DNA of 64,000 nucleotides from Turbatrix aceti (GCA_963969345.1 OZ017767.1:682001-746000); one strand, 5' to 3'. Shown: positions 10,611 to 22,490, counted from the first letter of the stretch. Program-made: numbers and translations. Notes: generated by a model not told the origin, from the letters alone.

Positions 10611-12688
10611 TCAGTTTAGTTCAGTCAGAAATGTCAAGATGACGAAAGGAAGCAAAGTCATCCACAAGAAATGTAGGCCACCCGCACCGTTGCTGCCTGC
10701 AACTGGGTCCACTTCAATCGGTGGTTCCTCAGTTGTGGTCTGAAGTTTCTGGCGGATGTCATGCAAGGACAAGGCTAAAATTGTACCTTGAAGCAATGTT
10801 GAGAAACAAACAACCTACTAAGATTCATTGGCTGTGCAAAATACTGCTCGTCCGTCAGTGTTGTGGTGTAGTAGTCAATCTGCATCATGTAGCCCTTGCG
10901 CTTGACGCCGATGAAACGGATTTCCTTACTGGTGATAAGATAGACAGCTGAGTAGTACTTCTTTGCAGATTCGGGGTACATGTCGCAGTACATCATGGTA
11001 GAGGGACCACAGAGAGGGCAGGGGAAAATGGGACTGGACACGTCGTTGTCGAGACTGACGAGTTCCGCCTCTTTTCCTTCCGTGTAGGCCAGCAACCAGT
11101 GAACCGTGCGATTTCCATAGTTACAATTCACCGCGGTGTTCGAACGGGTTTCAACGTGAACGTACGCGTTGACAGGGAAGGTAGCCGGAGGCAGAATTTG
11201 GTACTTTTTTGTTGCATACTCGTAGGTGATTTCAAAGACGCAATACTTCAAGTCGGCATTATTCAGGAAGAAGTACGCTAAAAGGAGAAGGTGAATTTTG
11301 AAATTCAGAAGGCAACGTACCTTCTATGAAAAATGACATTTCATCATGTTGAAGAACTCTTGGGGCCGCCACCACTGTGACATCGTCGTCTTCAAACCTG
11401 CAACTGTCCATGAATCTGACCGGATCGAAGATCTCAAAGAGCTTGTTATTATTAATGAAGCGAACGGTGAAATCTCGCAGCTGACCAGAGTATTTGTAGT
11501 AGAGAAAAAGTGGAGAGTACGAACTCCCCTCGTTGTTCACAAAGAAGAATGGCACCTCAGTGTCTAAAAGAGTCACAGTGTTCATGATTACATATTTCGA
11601 TTTAAGATCATACAATGATTTTCCATCGGTGGTCGGTTCAGTGGGTTTCCTTCGGGAGTAATCAGTGTTCCATTTCGAATGATAACACCAACAAGCGGAG
11701 TCGTAGGAGGATGAATTTCAACGGCAAGATATGGAACTGAAATCGTTTTCATAAAAATGTCCGTTTTCTATCAATATATGAACTTACACGATTCAGAAAG
11801 ATTTTTAAACATGTCGTATCCATACACTACTGTCTGAAGAGACTGTTGTATTGGATGCAAGGTGAATGTCAAATTTCCAACAATGCAGTATCGTTCACCT
11901 GGATGATCTGGATCAATGCGAACTTGAGTAGGTACCATATTGATAGCGCTTTCGTACACATAAGGATCACAGGAAGCATTAAGCTATAATTTGGTTTTTC
12001 GACAAAATAACAATAGAAAAAACGTACGCTAGACACATCAGCGGTGTCATCTCTAACGTTATAAATAACCATGCGGGTTACGTAGACATTATCGTAGCAT
12101 GAGTGGTACAATATTTGGTAAAATGATTGAACACCATGTGGATTCCACATAAACCTGTCAGGTCCCCACAAACTGTATGTTCCGATTGATGTACTCGTGT
12201 GAGGAACATTCGTCGTTGTACTCACATTAAAATAGTAATTGGCTTCTGCTTCAAAGTAGTTTTGGGAAAATAAACTTACTGAAACTTATTTTTATTGATC
12301 GCCGATAAAACAAAATAAAACTCACGACGAAAAGGATCTCCCTTGGGTCCTATGTTCATAATATGAACTATATTTTTATCATCAGCGTAAATGGCGTAAA
12401 TGATTGCATTAAAATCCTCACCCCCAAAAGCAGAACCAGAGGCAATGATGTTACCCTTTTTTGTTAAACACCAATGTTTGAGACCTTGCATATCTACGAC
12501 TCGATCGTACACGTAAATAGTGCAATCGTCCAGAAGCTCGCCTTGGAACGCCGCTGAAAATTCAAAAAATAACAAATCAGAAAAGAGCAAATCAGAAACC
12601 CACTTCCGTACATGTCCATGAAAAATGCATGAACGCTAGATCGGCTGGCAAGTAGTATAATAATCGCAAGAATAGGTGGTGAACGCAT
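10611..12688 (-). CDS. secreted, GPI-anchor-type protein of an unrecognised nematode family (member A)
   Basis: Eight exons on the minus strand: 12688-12604, 12553-12326, 12278-12028, 11983-11788, 11736-11614, 11563-11321, 11277-10819, 10774-10611 (582 residues, every phase consistent). A signal peptide (MRSPPILAIIILLASRS...) is followed by LLDDCTIYVYDRVVD, several N-glycosylation sequons, EVPFFFVN and a long conserved exon 7 with HVETRS, GNRTVHWLLAYTEGKE, SSPIFPCPLCGPSTMMYC and IRFIGVKRKGYM. The C-terminus is Ser/Asn/Gly-rich (AGSNGAGG) followed by a hydrophobic tail (FLWMTLLPFVILTFL), which looks like a GPI-attachment signal. No known domain is recognised. Members B and C elsewhere in the window share the same eight-exon structure. 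Probably a cell-surface glycoprotein; function unknown. Confidence 0.85.
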
Positions 12689-12767
12689 CTTCCAATCAGT
12701 AAATCAATAACTGACTGCAGCTGCCTTTTGATCGATACAAAATGATATATTGTATGTTAATTACAGT
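12689..12767 (-). promoter_or_regulatory. upstream block shared with member C
   Basis: The roughly 80 bp directly upstream of the start codon of member A (minus strand) is nearly the same as the 78 bp upstream of member C (45911-45988), including CTGTAATTAACATACAA, ATCATTTTGTATCGA, CTGCAGTCAGT and TTGATTTACTGATTGGAAG. The identity reaches the ATG. It therefore probably includes the core promoter and 5' UTR, or marks a recent duplication. Confidence 0.6.
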
Positions 12768-13230
12768 ATGAGAAAGGTCACCGTAGACTGCGAACAGTGG
12801 GTCTACGAGTACATCAAAGCGCCCATTGCTTACGAGTGCTTCCTGAATGCTATCAACTTCCTTCAGGCTATTCCAAATGAATGATGGTTTTTTATTTATA
12901 GTTCTATTCGATGACATTAGAGATGTCGGTTAGTTTGTTTTTTGATAAATAACATTTCTCAATACAACGACGCTTTACCTGTGATTGTACCGATATTAGG
13001 AATCTGTTTTATGTATTTCAAATCAAAAAACAGCCAGAAACGTTGCTATCAATCGAGGTACTGTCCTGATAGGGGGAGGGCGAAAGAGGACATTTTGTTA
13101 ACTGTCACGGCCATGGGTCAGGTTAACAAACGGACCTGCCACGCGCAACGTCTGTTCTCGTACCAAATGTCATTAGCGACAACTCAAAACATCCTAAAAA
13201 ATGTGTTCTTTTAAGATTTTTGTTACCCAC
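12768..13230. other. spacer between DUF273 gene and member A
   Basis: Upstream region of member A and 3' flank of the DUF273 gene. A minus-strand open frame at 12696-12917 has no family similarity that I recognise and overlaps the conserved promoter block, so it is not called. Confidence 0.4.
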
Positions 13231-14509
13231 TCATGTCAGATCGTCGCAATGAGGATAGCACTCGCCAATGTCAAAGTGAGAAAGGTACGGCAAGATTCGG
13301 GCGACCTTGGGGAAGCTCCTGCTGACGTCGCGTTCATGCTCCTTCAATGTTTGGCAAATGCTATCGACAGATAGCTGCTTTTCCGGGCGCCAATTCCAGC
13401 CTTCGTACCCCAACCCGCATTCGGTGGCATTCGGCATCTTGGTGAACGGTGAATCCCAGCCGTCGACGTTAATTTCCTGCAGGCGACTTCCCTTACTTGT
13501 TGACACAAAAATGCTCTTACCTGATTCTTCCATCCGTGAAACATAAAGTCTTTATGGGACCAAGCATCGTCGGTGAGCCAACCATCTCTCACCCAGCCAT
13601 GAGCCCGTCGAAGAATTCTTAATTTTCCGGTCCATAACCGGTTTGCGCCGAGAGTCACTTTGCAGCATGTGACGTAAGCCATGTAAGTATCGTAGTCCTT
13701 GCCTTGACGCCAGATTTTGTCACAGGCCTTAATCTCGGCAACGGCATTTGGCAGCACGTACTGCAATACGTGGATCTGAAGTACTCCGTTGTCACCGCCG
13801 TTCCAGTTGGATGGCTGCTTATACTGCCAGTCTGCCCAGCGCCGGAGAAAGTCCTTAGCAAAAGGTGTGTTTCGGACAAGGTAGTTGCCGGCAGCAATTT
13901 CCCAATTGAAGAAACGTTCGTAGAAGATGAGGTCGACGCGGTCATCGATCCACTCCTCGATGCAGTGGTTGGGGTTGACGACGCCAGTGTCTGCGTCCAG
14001 AACAAGCATCCAGTCCGAGTCTTCAAGGTAAACGGAGGCCGCACAGTGCTTTTTGAATAAGAGCTGATCGTGCTTGCAGTGCTTTTCCACCCGCTTGTCC
14101 GTGTCCAGGTTCACAAAATTGAACGTGTAGTTAGTCGACGTTAGGTAACACTCGAGGGTCTGCTGAGCTACCCGGTAGTGCCTAAGAAGCACGCATGACC
14201 CCAAAGAAAAAAAGATAAAACCAACGTTTTGTAATTTTTGGTATTGACGGCGACAAAAATCGTGACTTTGCCGAATAACGGCGGACAACCACCCATGTTA
14301 AATCGAGGGCGATACGACGTTTTATTCTTTGCTTCGGGCAAATTATGTCCGTGTCTAAATGTTTTCACGTGGTCGTCTTCGGAAACAAAGCCGACTCACT
14401 GAGAGAACGATGGTAACGCTACCAGCAGCAAAACGGTTACCATGATTGTGACGATAACATGCAGTATGTGACGGTGTCGAACAATCTTCGAGATCCTGCA
14501 TCGTTGCAT
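13231..14509 (-). CDS. DUF273 glycosyltransferase-like type II membrane protein
   Basis: Four exons on the minus strand: 14509-14400, 14354-14226, 14181-13521, 13476-13231 (381 residues; introns of 44-45 nt, phases consistent). The first exon encodes a short basic cytoplasmic part ([14 protein letters not shown]) and a signal anchor ([19 protein letters not shown]), the topology of Golgi glycosyltransferases. The body matches nematode DUF273: [22 protein letters not shown], the DADTGVVNP motif (a DxD-type nucleotide-sugar site), [49 protein letters not shown] and a C-terminal GYEGWNWRP. The start was chosen because it is the only frame giving the anchor and splicing in phase to exon 2. Donor and acceptor sugars are unknown. 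Confidence 0.88.
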
Positions 14510-15244
14510 TCAAACAAAATAAAAATTTTTGAGAACTAAGCAAGTAAACAAAAATGATTAACAAGGAAACAGTAAACTGTACACCTGTGTTATAACAATG
14601 CTAGGCAGAAATTCAAAGCCACGGTATTGAAACGACAGGGCGTACCTGGTGATAAAATGTCACGCCAAATTTTGTTATTCAGAAATCATGTTATTCAGAG
14701 AAATCGTAATTTTTATGTTTGCGCTTTCTGTATAAAAAGGGTAAAAAACAATTTTCCATGCGTGCCAAATGCGTAATAAACATTAATGGCTATCCTTGTT
14801 TGCTTTTTTTCATTCTTAAATAAACTCTATTTTAAAAATGCGTAAAGCGAAACAGGTTGATCCATGCAATAGTTTGTATGTAGGTTGGTATTGATTGTGC
14901 ATTTTCAAAAATGATGAGTGATTTTTGATTGATTTTTGACGTTGAAAAAAATTAATGGTAACAGCTTTTTTTTCATTTTTAGGATATTAATTTTTTGAAT
15001 TAAGAGCTAATCTAATAAATACCGGTGTTGAGCAATTATGCACAAGTGAGAGTAATAAACAAAGTAAAATGAAATGTATCATTTTTCACCGACTAAGAAC
15101 TTTTTTCTATGGACATGGATATTTTGTCAGTACTACTGTTACATCAATCCAACAGCAATGCATACATTTCATTATCGTCGACACAGTATCATGACACAAA
15201 AATTACAAAAAAATGAATAACCAAATTGCAATTAATGAATGACT
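14510..15244. other. intergenic spacer
   Basis: AT-rich sequence with long T runs and no coding signal. Upstream of the DUF273 gene and downstream of the first of the tandem secreted paralogues. Confidence 0.45.
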
Positions 15245-15748
15245 TCAATGAGCATGGGCAATTTCGATGGTCTGGTTTGCACAGGTGACAGCACCGCTTT
15301 GAACGTCCTGCGCAAAGTGAAGAGCCTTGGATGCCATATCAAAGAGCTCGTCGCAGAAGTCGTTGCCACGTTCGAGGAAATAGGTAACGCGAAGGAAGCC
15401 TGCGTCGTCAGCCAGAACGCGTTCGTGTTTGCCGTATTGGTCGCGGTTCACCTTGTTGACGGCTACAAATTCTCTAATCTGATCTTCGATTTCATCGGCA
15501 TTCTCCAAATCGGTATAAGAATCCGATTTGAACGTCGTCAAAGCGGTGAACTTGGCAACGAAGGGTGAAGTCAGAGAGCGACGACTACGAGTCCCCGAGG
15601 TGGTTGCTTCTGCCGCAGTAGTTGTAGCCTCAGAATCAGACCCCGACCCAGAACCAGTGGTTGCCGTCCCAACAGAGCTGCAGGCCAGGATGGTCGGGAT
15701 GACACCGAAGAAGACGGCAAGACCAAGGGCGATGGTGAACTTGTACAT
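15245..15748 (-). CDS. small secreted protein with dibasic site, tandem paralogue 1
   Basis: Single exon, 167 residues from the internal start at 15748. A signal peptide (MYKFTIALGLAVFFGVIPTILA) is followed by CSS, a Ser/Thr/Gly-rich linker, a basic RSRRS site that could be cut by a furin-like protease, and a compact C-terminal part with ALTTFKSDSYTDLENADEIED, VLADDAGFLRVTYFLERGND and four cysteines. The downstream neighbour at 16434-16907 is clearly homologous in the same order. TATAAG lies about 70 bp upstream. No named domain recognised. The longer frame to 15805 adds 19 residues that would bury the signal peptide, so the shorter start is preferred. Confidence 0.8.
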   Translation of the reverse strand: MYKFTIALGLAVFFGVIPTILACSSVGTATTGSGSGSDSEATTTAAEATTSGTRSRRSLTSPFVAKFTALTTFKSDSYTDLENADEIEDQIREFVAVNKVNRDQYGKHERVLADDAGFLRVTYFLERGNDFCDELFDMASKALHFAQDVQSGAVTCANQTIEIAHAH

Positions 15749-15816
15749 GATCGTTGATAGTGATGTAAGAAGCTGCGAGCAGATAGAACTGATGCTTCTG
15801 GCCATCTGAGCAGGCG

Positions 15817-15822
15817 CTTATA
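15817..15822 (-). promoter_or_regulatory. TATA-like element of paralogue 1
   Basis: TATAAG on the minus strand in GATATAAGCG, 70 bp before the start codon at 15748. Its placement is very similar to the TATAAAAG of paralogue 2, and the surrounding DNA is partly conserved. Confidence 0.5.
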
Positions 15823-16433
15823 TCCTCTGAGAAATTGGATAAGACAAACAAAATTACAAAACACTCTTAACGCCGATTGCACGTAATGATGCAAATCGAT
15901 ATCGCAGACATAAAACCATTAGATGTCTATTGTCCGAATAAATAATGTTTAATCAAACAATAATGAGATTGGTAATCGCAATTTATAGGCAAAAGACGAT
16001 TTCTTGGCCAAGCCGTAAAAATCGTATTTATTTTGCATGTTATCAAAAATTTAATCATCCGTAAGATTTATTTATCCTTCGTAAGAAAGAAAGATACGAA
16101 TGCAAAAAGCTTAGCCCTTCATAAACAGTCCAACCGTTTTTTTGCGGGAGATGTTTGTGGGTACTAAGCCGCTAAATGTTTACCTGGTACGATACTTCCA
16201 TATCAGTCTTCTAAGGCGAACTCTCCGATTGTACTCAGTCTTAGCAGTCGTACGAGACAGGGTCCCCGTGGATCCTAATCCCTAAAATCTCCATTTCTAA
16301 ACTTCCGTGCCTTTATAAAAGTTGTAACGATTTAGTATCAAGTAAAATTGAAAAAAAGTATAATGTAGTGGATTAACAGGTATCCATGACAAAAAAAGCA
16401 ACGATTCAATTAACCAAGTCGCAATGAATCATT
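15823..16433. other. spacer between the tandem paralogues
   Basis: No gene seen. Parts just upstream of each paralogue look alike, consistent with a tandem duplication that included the promoters. Confidence 0.4.
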
Positions 16434-16907
16434 TTAGATCGAAAATGCGCTGGTCTTGTTACCACAGGTGACGGCACCGCTTTGAATATCCTCCACTGAC
16501 TGAAGAGCCTTGAGTCCGGAATTGAGAAGATCGGTGCAGTAGTCGTTGCCGCGCTCCAGAAGGTAGGTGATGCGAAGGAAGCCTGAATCGTTTGACAGAA
16601 CACGCTCGGCATCGCCGTACTGGTCGAGGTTCAGCTTCTTGGCAGCTACCAATTCCTTCAGCTCATCTTCGATTTCATCGGCATTTTCCAAATCGGTAAA
16701 GGAGTCCGATTTAAAAGTTGTCAGAACCGTGATCTTGGCAACAGAAGACGAATTGAGCGAGCGCCGCTTGCGGCCCGAAGCACTTGTAGTTGCTGCTGCG
16801 GCCGCCGCTGTAGTCGCCGTATCCGACGTAGTTGAGCTGCAAGCCTGAATGTTCGATACGGCGACGAAAAAGACAGCAAGGCCGAGGATAATTACAAACT
16901 TGTTCAT
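16434..16907 (-). CDS. small secreted protein with dibasic site, tandem paralogue 2
   Basis: Single exon, 157 residues. It has the same architecture as the protein at 15245-15748: signal peptide (MNKFVIILGLAVFF...IQA), CSS, an Ala/Thr-rich linker, a basic GRKRRS site, then ITVLTTFKSDSFTDLENAD, a near-identical VLSNDSGFLRITYLLERGND and cysteines at matching positions (CTD, VTCGN). The linker is diverged and low complexity while the C-terminal part is conserved, which points to the C-terminal 100 residues as the working product after proteolytic cleavage. TATAAAAG is found 57 bp upstream. Function unknown. Confidence 0.8.
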   Translation of the reverse strand: MNKFVIILGLAVFFVAVSNIQACSSTTSDTATTAAAAAATTSASGRKRRSLNSSSVAKITVLTTFKSDSFTDLENADEIEDELKELVAAKKLNLDQYGDAERVLSNDSGFLRITYLLERGNDYCTDLLNSGLKALQSVEDIQSGAVTCGNKTSAFSI

Positions 16908-16963
16908 TGTTGTTGAAACTGAAGGCAGATTGAACTGATGCCTTCAGCAAGAATCAGCAGACG

Positions 16964-16971
16964 CTTTTATA
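16964..16971 (-). promoter_or_regulatory. TATA box of paralogue 2
   Basis: TATAAAAG on the minus strand, 57 bp before the start codon at 16907. Confidence 0.65.
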
Positions 16972-18331
16972 TTACCGTTATTCCAGGTAACACAAACAAA
17001 AAGTCTCCAATTCCACGTAACGACACATCGAAAATACATAAACATAAAAACATTTCCCGTCTGAATAAACAATTTTTTATACGATAATGAGGATAGTCAT
17101 CGTCGTGTTGGCATGCAATAAAAATTATGAAATTTGATCAACTGTGATACTTTTATTTTTTTAAACAGCCACTCCTAGGTTGCCTCGAAGCAATCCAAAC
17201 ACCCTCTCGTTTCATTATTTATCCGGTGCCATTAATTACCGAATCAATCAATATAATCGTATCCAGCCAATTAGTACACAAACAAAAAGCAATCAGCAAC
17301 AAGTTTTAAAAATTGTATGTTATAAAACCCCATTCCGAAAAAATATGCCAAATACTTGAAAGACCACCACCGCGTTTTTTTGGGCACAATTGATCATCAA
17401 GTGTTTGTTGCCTCAATTCTCACTCATATCTGCAAAACAGCACCCTGAAACTGACCAAGTGCATCGTGTTTTTCTCTTGCCAAAGACCAAAGTTTACCCC
17501 CCGCAAATAATCATGGCACTCACTCAGCAAAACTTTAATAACGACAATTTTTTTCATAAACCACGTATTTTTCCTTTCATAACCATCATACTGTAATGCT
17601 ACCGTATACGTCGTCAACAAATCTTCCCCTGATCAATCAGCACGCAGACTGCACTTAAATAATTTTTATAAAACCCAGATGCTATCACAATTACGGTATC
17701 CATGACCGTTTTTGATTTTCTCAAAAATGTTTCGTTTCCATATTGATAGCAGACGCGTTCCTGACTTGCATAATTACTCGTTTTATCTTTCGCCTCGGCA
17801 TAGAATAGTCAGAAGACGTCAGATCGAGCGTGCGTACACCAGTTCCCATCAAATCAATATCGGGTTCGCACACACAACACTACTGCATAACAGACCGCCT
17901 CCAAGCAGTGCAAAACGAACGGTCGTCGCCTATCTTCGACTGCCACGTTGAGGAAAGTTTTACCGCGAAAAGACCACACGACTCGGTTTTCTGAGCTGTT
18001 GTTGGGGAATCTCATCTCTGTGTGTGGCCTTGCACGAGAGTTGGTGGCAGGGGATGCTCATGCGACGCGCATTCTTCATAGTCAAGCATTTAGTGGGAAT
18101 TAGTTTTGCTTTTTTACGCTGCGAACTGCAGCAAGACAAAAAACATGATTTTCACAAACTTGTCTTGCGCTTTTTTCATTTTTTCTTCGTTTTTGGACGC
18201 TTTTTCTCTCTGATCGAAGAAAATAGCAAGCTTTACACCCGGAGCATCTTTAGATTCTCAAATCCAAGGGTAGCTAAGCTCTTCTCACCCAATCTCTCTT
18301 CGCTACATCTTAGCAGTCTAGCACCACTATC
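16972..18331. other. intergenic region between divergent genes
   Basis: Shared upstream region of tandem paralogue 2 (leftward) and CPEB (rightward). The right part (17700-18330) is less AT-rich and has open frames on the + strand, which could include a 5' exon or UTR of CPEB. None joins in phase with recognisable CPEB sequence. Confidence 0.4.
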
Positions 18332-20312
18332 ATGTCTCTCATTTCTCATCATCCAGCACTGTCATTCTCAAGCAAGTCCTCGGACCACTCGGAGAGTTCG
18401 CTCGGCAAAACGACCGTCCTCAAAACGCTCAAAACCTATCAGATTGGAACGTTTTCGCGCAAGGTATTCGTCGGTGGACTCCCGTTTGACGCCAGCGAGC
18501 GTAAGTTATTTCCCAATCCCACTTTTTTCCTGAAATACCTGAAAAAGCCCCAAAAACCAGCCTTGAGTCGTTGTTTTAGGCGATATCCGCAACACTTTCC
18601 GCGCCTTCGGTCCGCTTCAGCTTGACTGGCCTCGTCGCACGGATAACGGCGTTGGTGGCGGACGTTCCCCGCCGAACGGTAAGTCACTGGATCTCCCTTG
18701 ACCTAAAAAAGACAAAAAAGGATTGAAAAACCCCACCTCACACTTGTAGATCGTCGCCACGAGCGTGGAAGCGTCATGTCCGGTAACGGTGGCGGCAACG
18801 GCGGAGGTGGTGGCGGATCTGAGTGTCGCCAGTCCAATGGCTACGTCTTCCTCATCTTCAACGACGAGCTCTCGGTCCACAAACTCCTCGAAGCGTGCCT
18901 GAAAGAACCCGATCGTAAGCAGACGCGTTACTTCCTCAAAATGATGGTCTACCGTACCGCGAAACTGGTAGGTCGAGGGCAAAAGTTTTTAAAAATAAAC
19001 ATCAAACGTAAAAAATCGTAAAATATACCATAACTTTCATCTAAATCTCGACGCGAAAAGGGGTAAAAAACGCGTGAAAAGTCGTCGTCTTTCGTCGATC
19101 GTAAAACTACAGTAAACACGCTTTGTTTTGACACGATTTTAGAAAGAGCGTAAACGCGCGGGAAAATTTCTTGTGCGTCTTTTTCTGCCATCCTCGATTT
19201 CTTTTTTTCAGGTTCAAATTCGCCCATGGACTCTCAGCGACTACCGCTACATGCCTGAACCGGAAACGGTCGTCAACCGTCGTTACACCGTCTTTGTCGG
19301 TGGGGTTCCTCGTCCTACGCGTGCGAGTATGTTTTTTTGTGTTTCACAACGAAAAAACACCAAAATACCCTTTTTCCAGTCGACATTGTCCGCGCTCACG
19401 AAGAACTTTATGGCGAAGTAGCCTACGCCAGCATCGACGTGGATCCCGAACTCCGCTATCCGAAGGGTGCAGCGCGTGTCACGTTTACCGATCGCGAGAG
19501 TTATGTCAACGCGATGAAGGGTCGCTACATCTACATTCCCCACGGAGGGCAGCAGAAGCGCATCGAGGTCAAGCCGTACATCGTCGACGAACAGCCCTGC
19601 GGCGAGTGCTCTGGCTCCCGATGCAACGGTCGCTTTGCTCGCTACTTCTGCGCTGATCCTCACTGTCTGCAGTACTACTGCGAACCCTGCTGGGAGGATG
19701 CCCACTCCGCCACGGATTACGGCAACTTCAAGGAACACCTTCCCTACATTCGTACTGGGGATTCTACTCGCGTGAGTTTCGGGCCTAAAATTGCAAAATA
19801 CCGTAGTCTAAATCACTAGATTGTGTCTTTACGTGCAAATTTTTTCGGTTTTTGCTGCAAAACTATCATTTTTAGGCCAAGAAGAAAATCAATACCGTAA
19901 CCTAAATGCACATTTTTGTTTTTTTCTACTTTTTGATTGCATTTTACGATATTCAGAGCATTTTTGATACCGTTGTCATCTGAAACACCGTTTTCAGCTC
20001 TGCCACACGGTCCCCCACCTCAGCGAGGGCAACGGCAACGCCTACGACAGCCGTGATATGATGCACCACCGCCGCGAGGTCACTTCTCGCTTCAACCGCG
20101 TCATGCGTTACTCCTCCAACGTCTCGGCTGCTCCCCTCTCGCCTTCTCCCATCTTCTCTCACAACTCCGGCTACCAGATGCATCCCCACATGCCGTCTCA
20201 AACCGATCTCTACGGCAACACCTATGGACATGCCATGGCTTCCCAGCCCGCTGCCCATCACCTCAATTCCTACAGCCAGTACTGCATCACTGCCTCTGGT
20301 GACTTCTACTAG
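18332..20312 (+). CDS. CPEB: CPEB-family cytoplasmic polyadenylation element-binding protein
   Basis: Binds U-rich elements in mRNA 3' UTRs and controls polyadenylation and translation, in nematodes mainly in the germ line. Exons: 18332-18500, 18580-18678, 18750-18967, 19212-19326, 19380-19771, 19998-20312 (435 residues, phases consistent). RRM1 starts with RKVFVGGLP at about residue 44 and carries a Gly-rich insertion ([13 protein letters not shown]) not usual in CPEBs. RRM2 has [41 protein letters not shown]. The C-terminal ZZ-type zinc-binding region is complete ([33 protein letters not shown]). The N-terminus before RRM1 is very short compared with other CPEBs, so upstream exons may be missing from this model or truly absent. 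The C-terminal tail after the zinc region is His/Ser/Tyr-rich. Confidence 0.92.
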
Positions 20313-20968
20313 GATAACTTACACTATGGGTATCGGCGCGAAAGGTGCCTACGCTCGTTCGCTCAGCTAGGCTGCCTTCTTTTCTTTCTTTTTCAACAAA
20401 GCAGATAGATTTTTGCTGCTTTTTATATCACTCTATAGATCTTTACCTTTTTGTTCTTTTTAATTTGTTTGAATGTTTATCATAGACAAATATAGATAAT
20501 ACCGTAGAAAATCCCAAAATGTAAAATTTGTCAGATTTCTGCGTCCGTTACATAGTGTGCCACATTGTTGTTTGTAAATTTTTGGTGATTGTTAAATAGA
20601 AATAATAAATTTTCCAAGTCGATGCATCGATGGTTGGGTACAAAAAAAATAGAAAACACCCGAAATGGAGTAAAAAAATGACCGTATCTGCAATTTTTGA
20701 ACACGAAATGCTTTGTTTTGATTTTTTGGAATAATTTGTTGCCTTTTACAACTTTATTTTATTGTTTTGGACTAAAATTAATGGATACAAAAAACCGTCA
20801 AAAACAATCAAAACGGCGTGAAACGATTTGTTTGTCGTAGACTTTTTTTTCTGTTTGAGACCACTGATAGCGAGCGCGTGCGCATTTTTCATTTGTATGG
20901 TATTTCGTTTTCATAGCACGAAATGTTCACAATTTATTCCAATAAATAAAAGCCTATGAAAAATCATA
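20313..20968. other. 3' flank between convergent genes
   Basis: Contains the CPEB 3' UTR with an AATAAA-type signal near 20600 and AATAAATAAA near 20941 on the other strand side. No gene seen. Confidence 0.45.
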
Positions 20969-21844
20969 TTACAAAGTAATTTCATCATAGCTATCAGATT
21001 GCTCATCGTAGGCGGGTTGCACGGGATACGGTCGACGGATGCTCAATCCGTTCGGAAATTCAGGAATTACGTAGTCGACGTCGTCTGATTTTTCAGATTC
21101 CGGTTGACTGTCATCGTAGAAATCGAAGCCGGCTCCTTTCCGTTTGACATGTTTGGGTTTCTGCCTGGGCTTCGGCTTTACGCTACTGGTAGTCGAAGAC
21201 GGAGGAGCTGTTGGCTTTTTGACCGTAATCTGAATCTGATCTAAACAAACAGTTCAGATGAGTTGCGTTCAAAAAAGGGTGAACTTACCTGGCGAAAAGT
21301 TCAGAAGTCTATACTTTAATTTCTTGAGCTTCAAACAGTACAAAATAGTTGCAGCGTTGATGAAGAGCAAAAGCAGGACTTCGAATGCCAGTATGACTAT
21401 TATGATTTGATCGCTGCCAGATTGGCTGTGTTTCTTCTCTATCGTGCGTGGGCCTTTGGGCTTGAATGTAGGCGCCCATGCATCATCATCAGCATGGTTC
21501 TCTGGTTGTCGGTCATTGAAATCGTTTCTCCTTCCCTCCGTCGAAAAACTGTGTTCCTCGGAAATCTTGTTCACATAGTCCCCACTATAGTTATCATCCG
21601 TGTCGTCTGTATCGTCCCCGTCGTCCGGCAAGTCCGGACGATCGCCGGACGACGCTTCTGGAGGCCTTACAGACGGCCCGGGGACAAGTTCGTCATCGTC
21701 CGACTGGGTATCCGGAGTATTCAAAATACCATCGAGCAGGGGGGTTGGGACGTTGTCCTGGGCGCCGTTGGCATCAGACAGCACGGACAAGGTGCAGAGC
21801 GCCAGGATGAAGGCCATCCGAAGAACAACGTGCATTTTGCGCAT
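20969..21844 (-). CDS. single-pass type I membrane protein with acidic ectodomain
   Basis: Two exons on the minus strand: 21844-21289 and 21240-20969 (275 residues, phase consistent, 48-nt intron). A signal peptide (VVLRMAFILALCTLSVLSDANG) leads an acidic Pro/Ser/Asp-rich ectodomain of about 130 residues with Ser-Gly dipeptides in acidic context (DDNYSGDYV, EASSGDR), possible glycosaminoglycan sites. A transmembrane helix (IIIVILAFEVLLLLFINAATILYC, about residues 152-175) and a basic cytoplasmic tail with KPKPRQKPKHVKRK and Tyr-containing motifs follow. The layout recalls a proteoglycan such as syndecan, but the syndecan EFYA C-terminus is absent (it ends YDEITL). Family not recognised. A second ATG three codons downstream is an equally good start. 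Confidence 0.7.
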
Positions 21845-22490
21845 CAAGTCGAATGCTATCAGAAAAAAAACCGCACACACTCGCCGAATGAAAGGCAAGA
21901 ATAAATGAAGAACGTGTTTACATGTTTTGCTAACCACGTTGATGTTTGAATTTTTGCATATTTTTTGGAATTTTCAGATCAGGCATTTTTTTAGTATTTT
22001 TTTTGTGCAAATCGGGTGGTGCCGAAAATTTAAATACATTTTTGAAAGCGCAATCTGTTCTTCACAGTCATTATCATTTGTATTTTATTTGTTTTTTTTT
22101 AATAAAGCTTGAAACAGCAGAATTAGTAAAATTCGTGTGATCAGGTAACAACGATTTTTTGTATTTCCGAGAAAACACAAGTGTAAACGTGTACTTTCCC
22201 AGGCACGACCGGGCATGTGACAGTTATGGTTCACTGCAAGTTTGAATTGTTTTAACTTTTTCATGCATGTGACCGAGAAAAAAATTCAAAAATGAATAAT
22301 ACAATTTATTGTATTTTACCTCTTGCCACGGGATTTCCTATAAAAATTTTTTTCACACCAATCCATCGTTGTCGTTGACACGAGGTAAATCGTGGGATAG
22401 ATGAATTAATCCATTATTTAATTTCCAATAAATAGTCATCGGGTTGGCGTCCCAGACCACCAAAAGGTAAACCGATCGTCGGTATTGAAC
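21845..22490. other. intergenic region between divergent genes
   Basis: AT-rich. Separates the leftward membrane-protein gene from the rightward small secreted peptide. No gene seen. Confidence 0.4.

Noticed and set aside
12696..12917. 73-codon minus-strand frame upstream of member A
   Set aside because: It overlaps the block shared with member C, where the same frame is not kept open. No motif is present.
20969..21844. Syndecan identity for the single-pass membrane protein
   Set aside because: Acidic ectodomain with Ser-Gly sites and single helix fit, but the conserved cytoplasmic C1/C2 regions and the EFYA end are missing.
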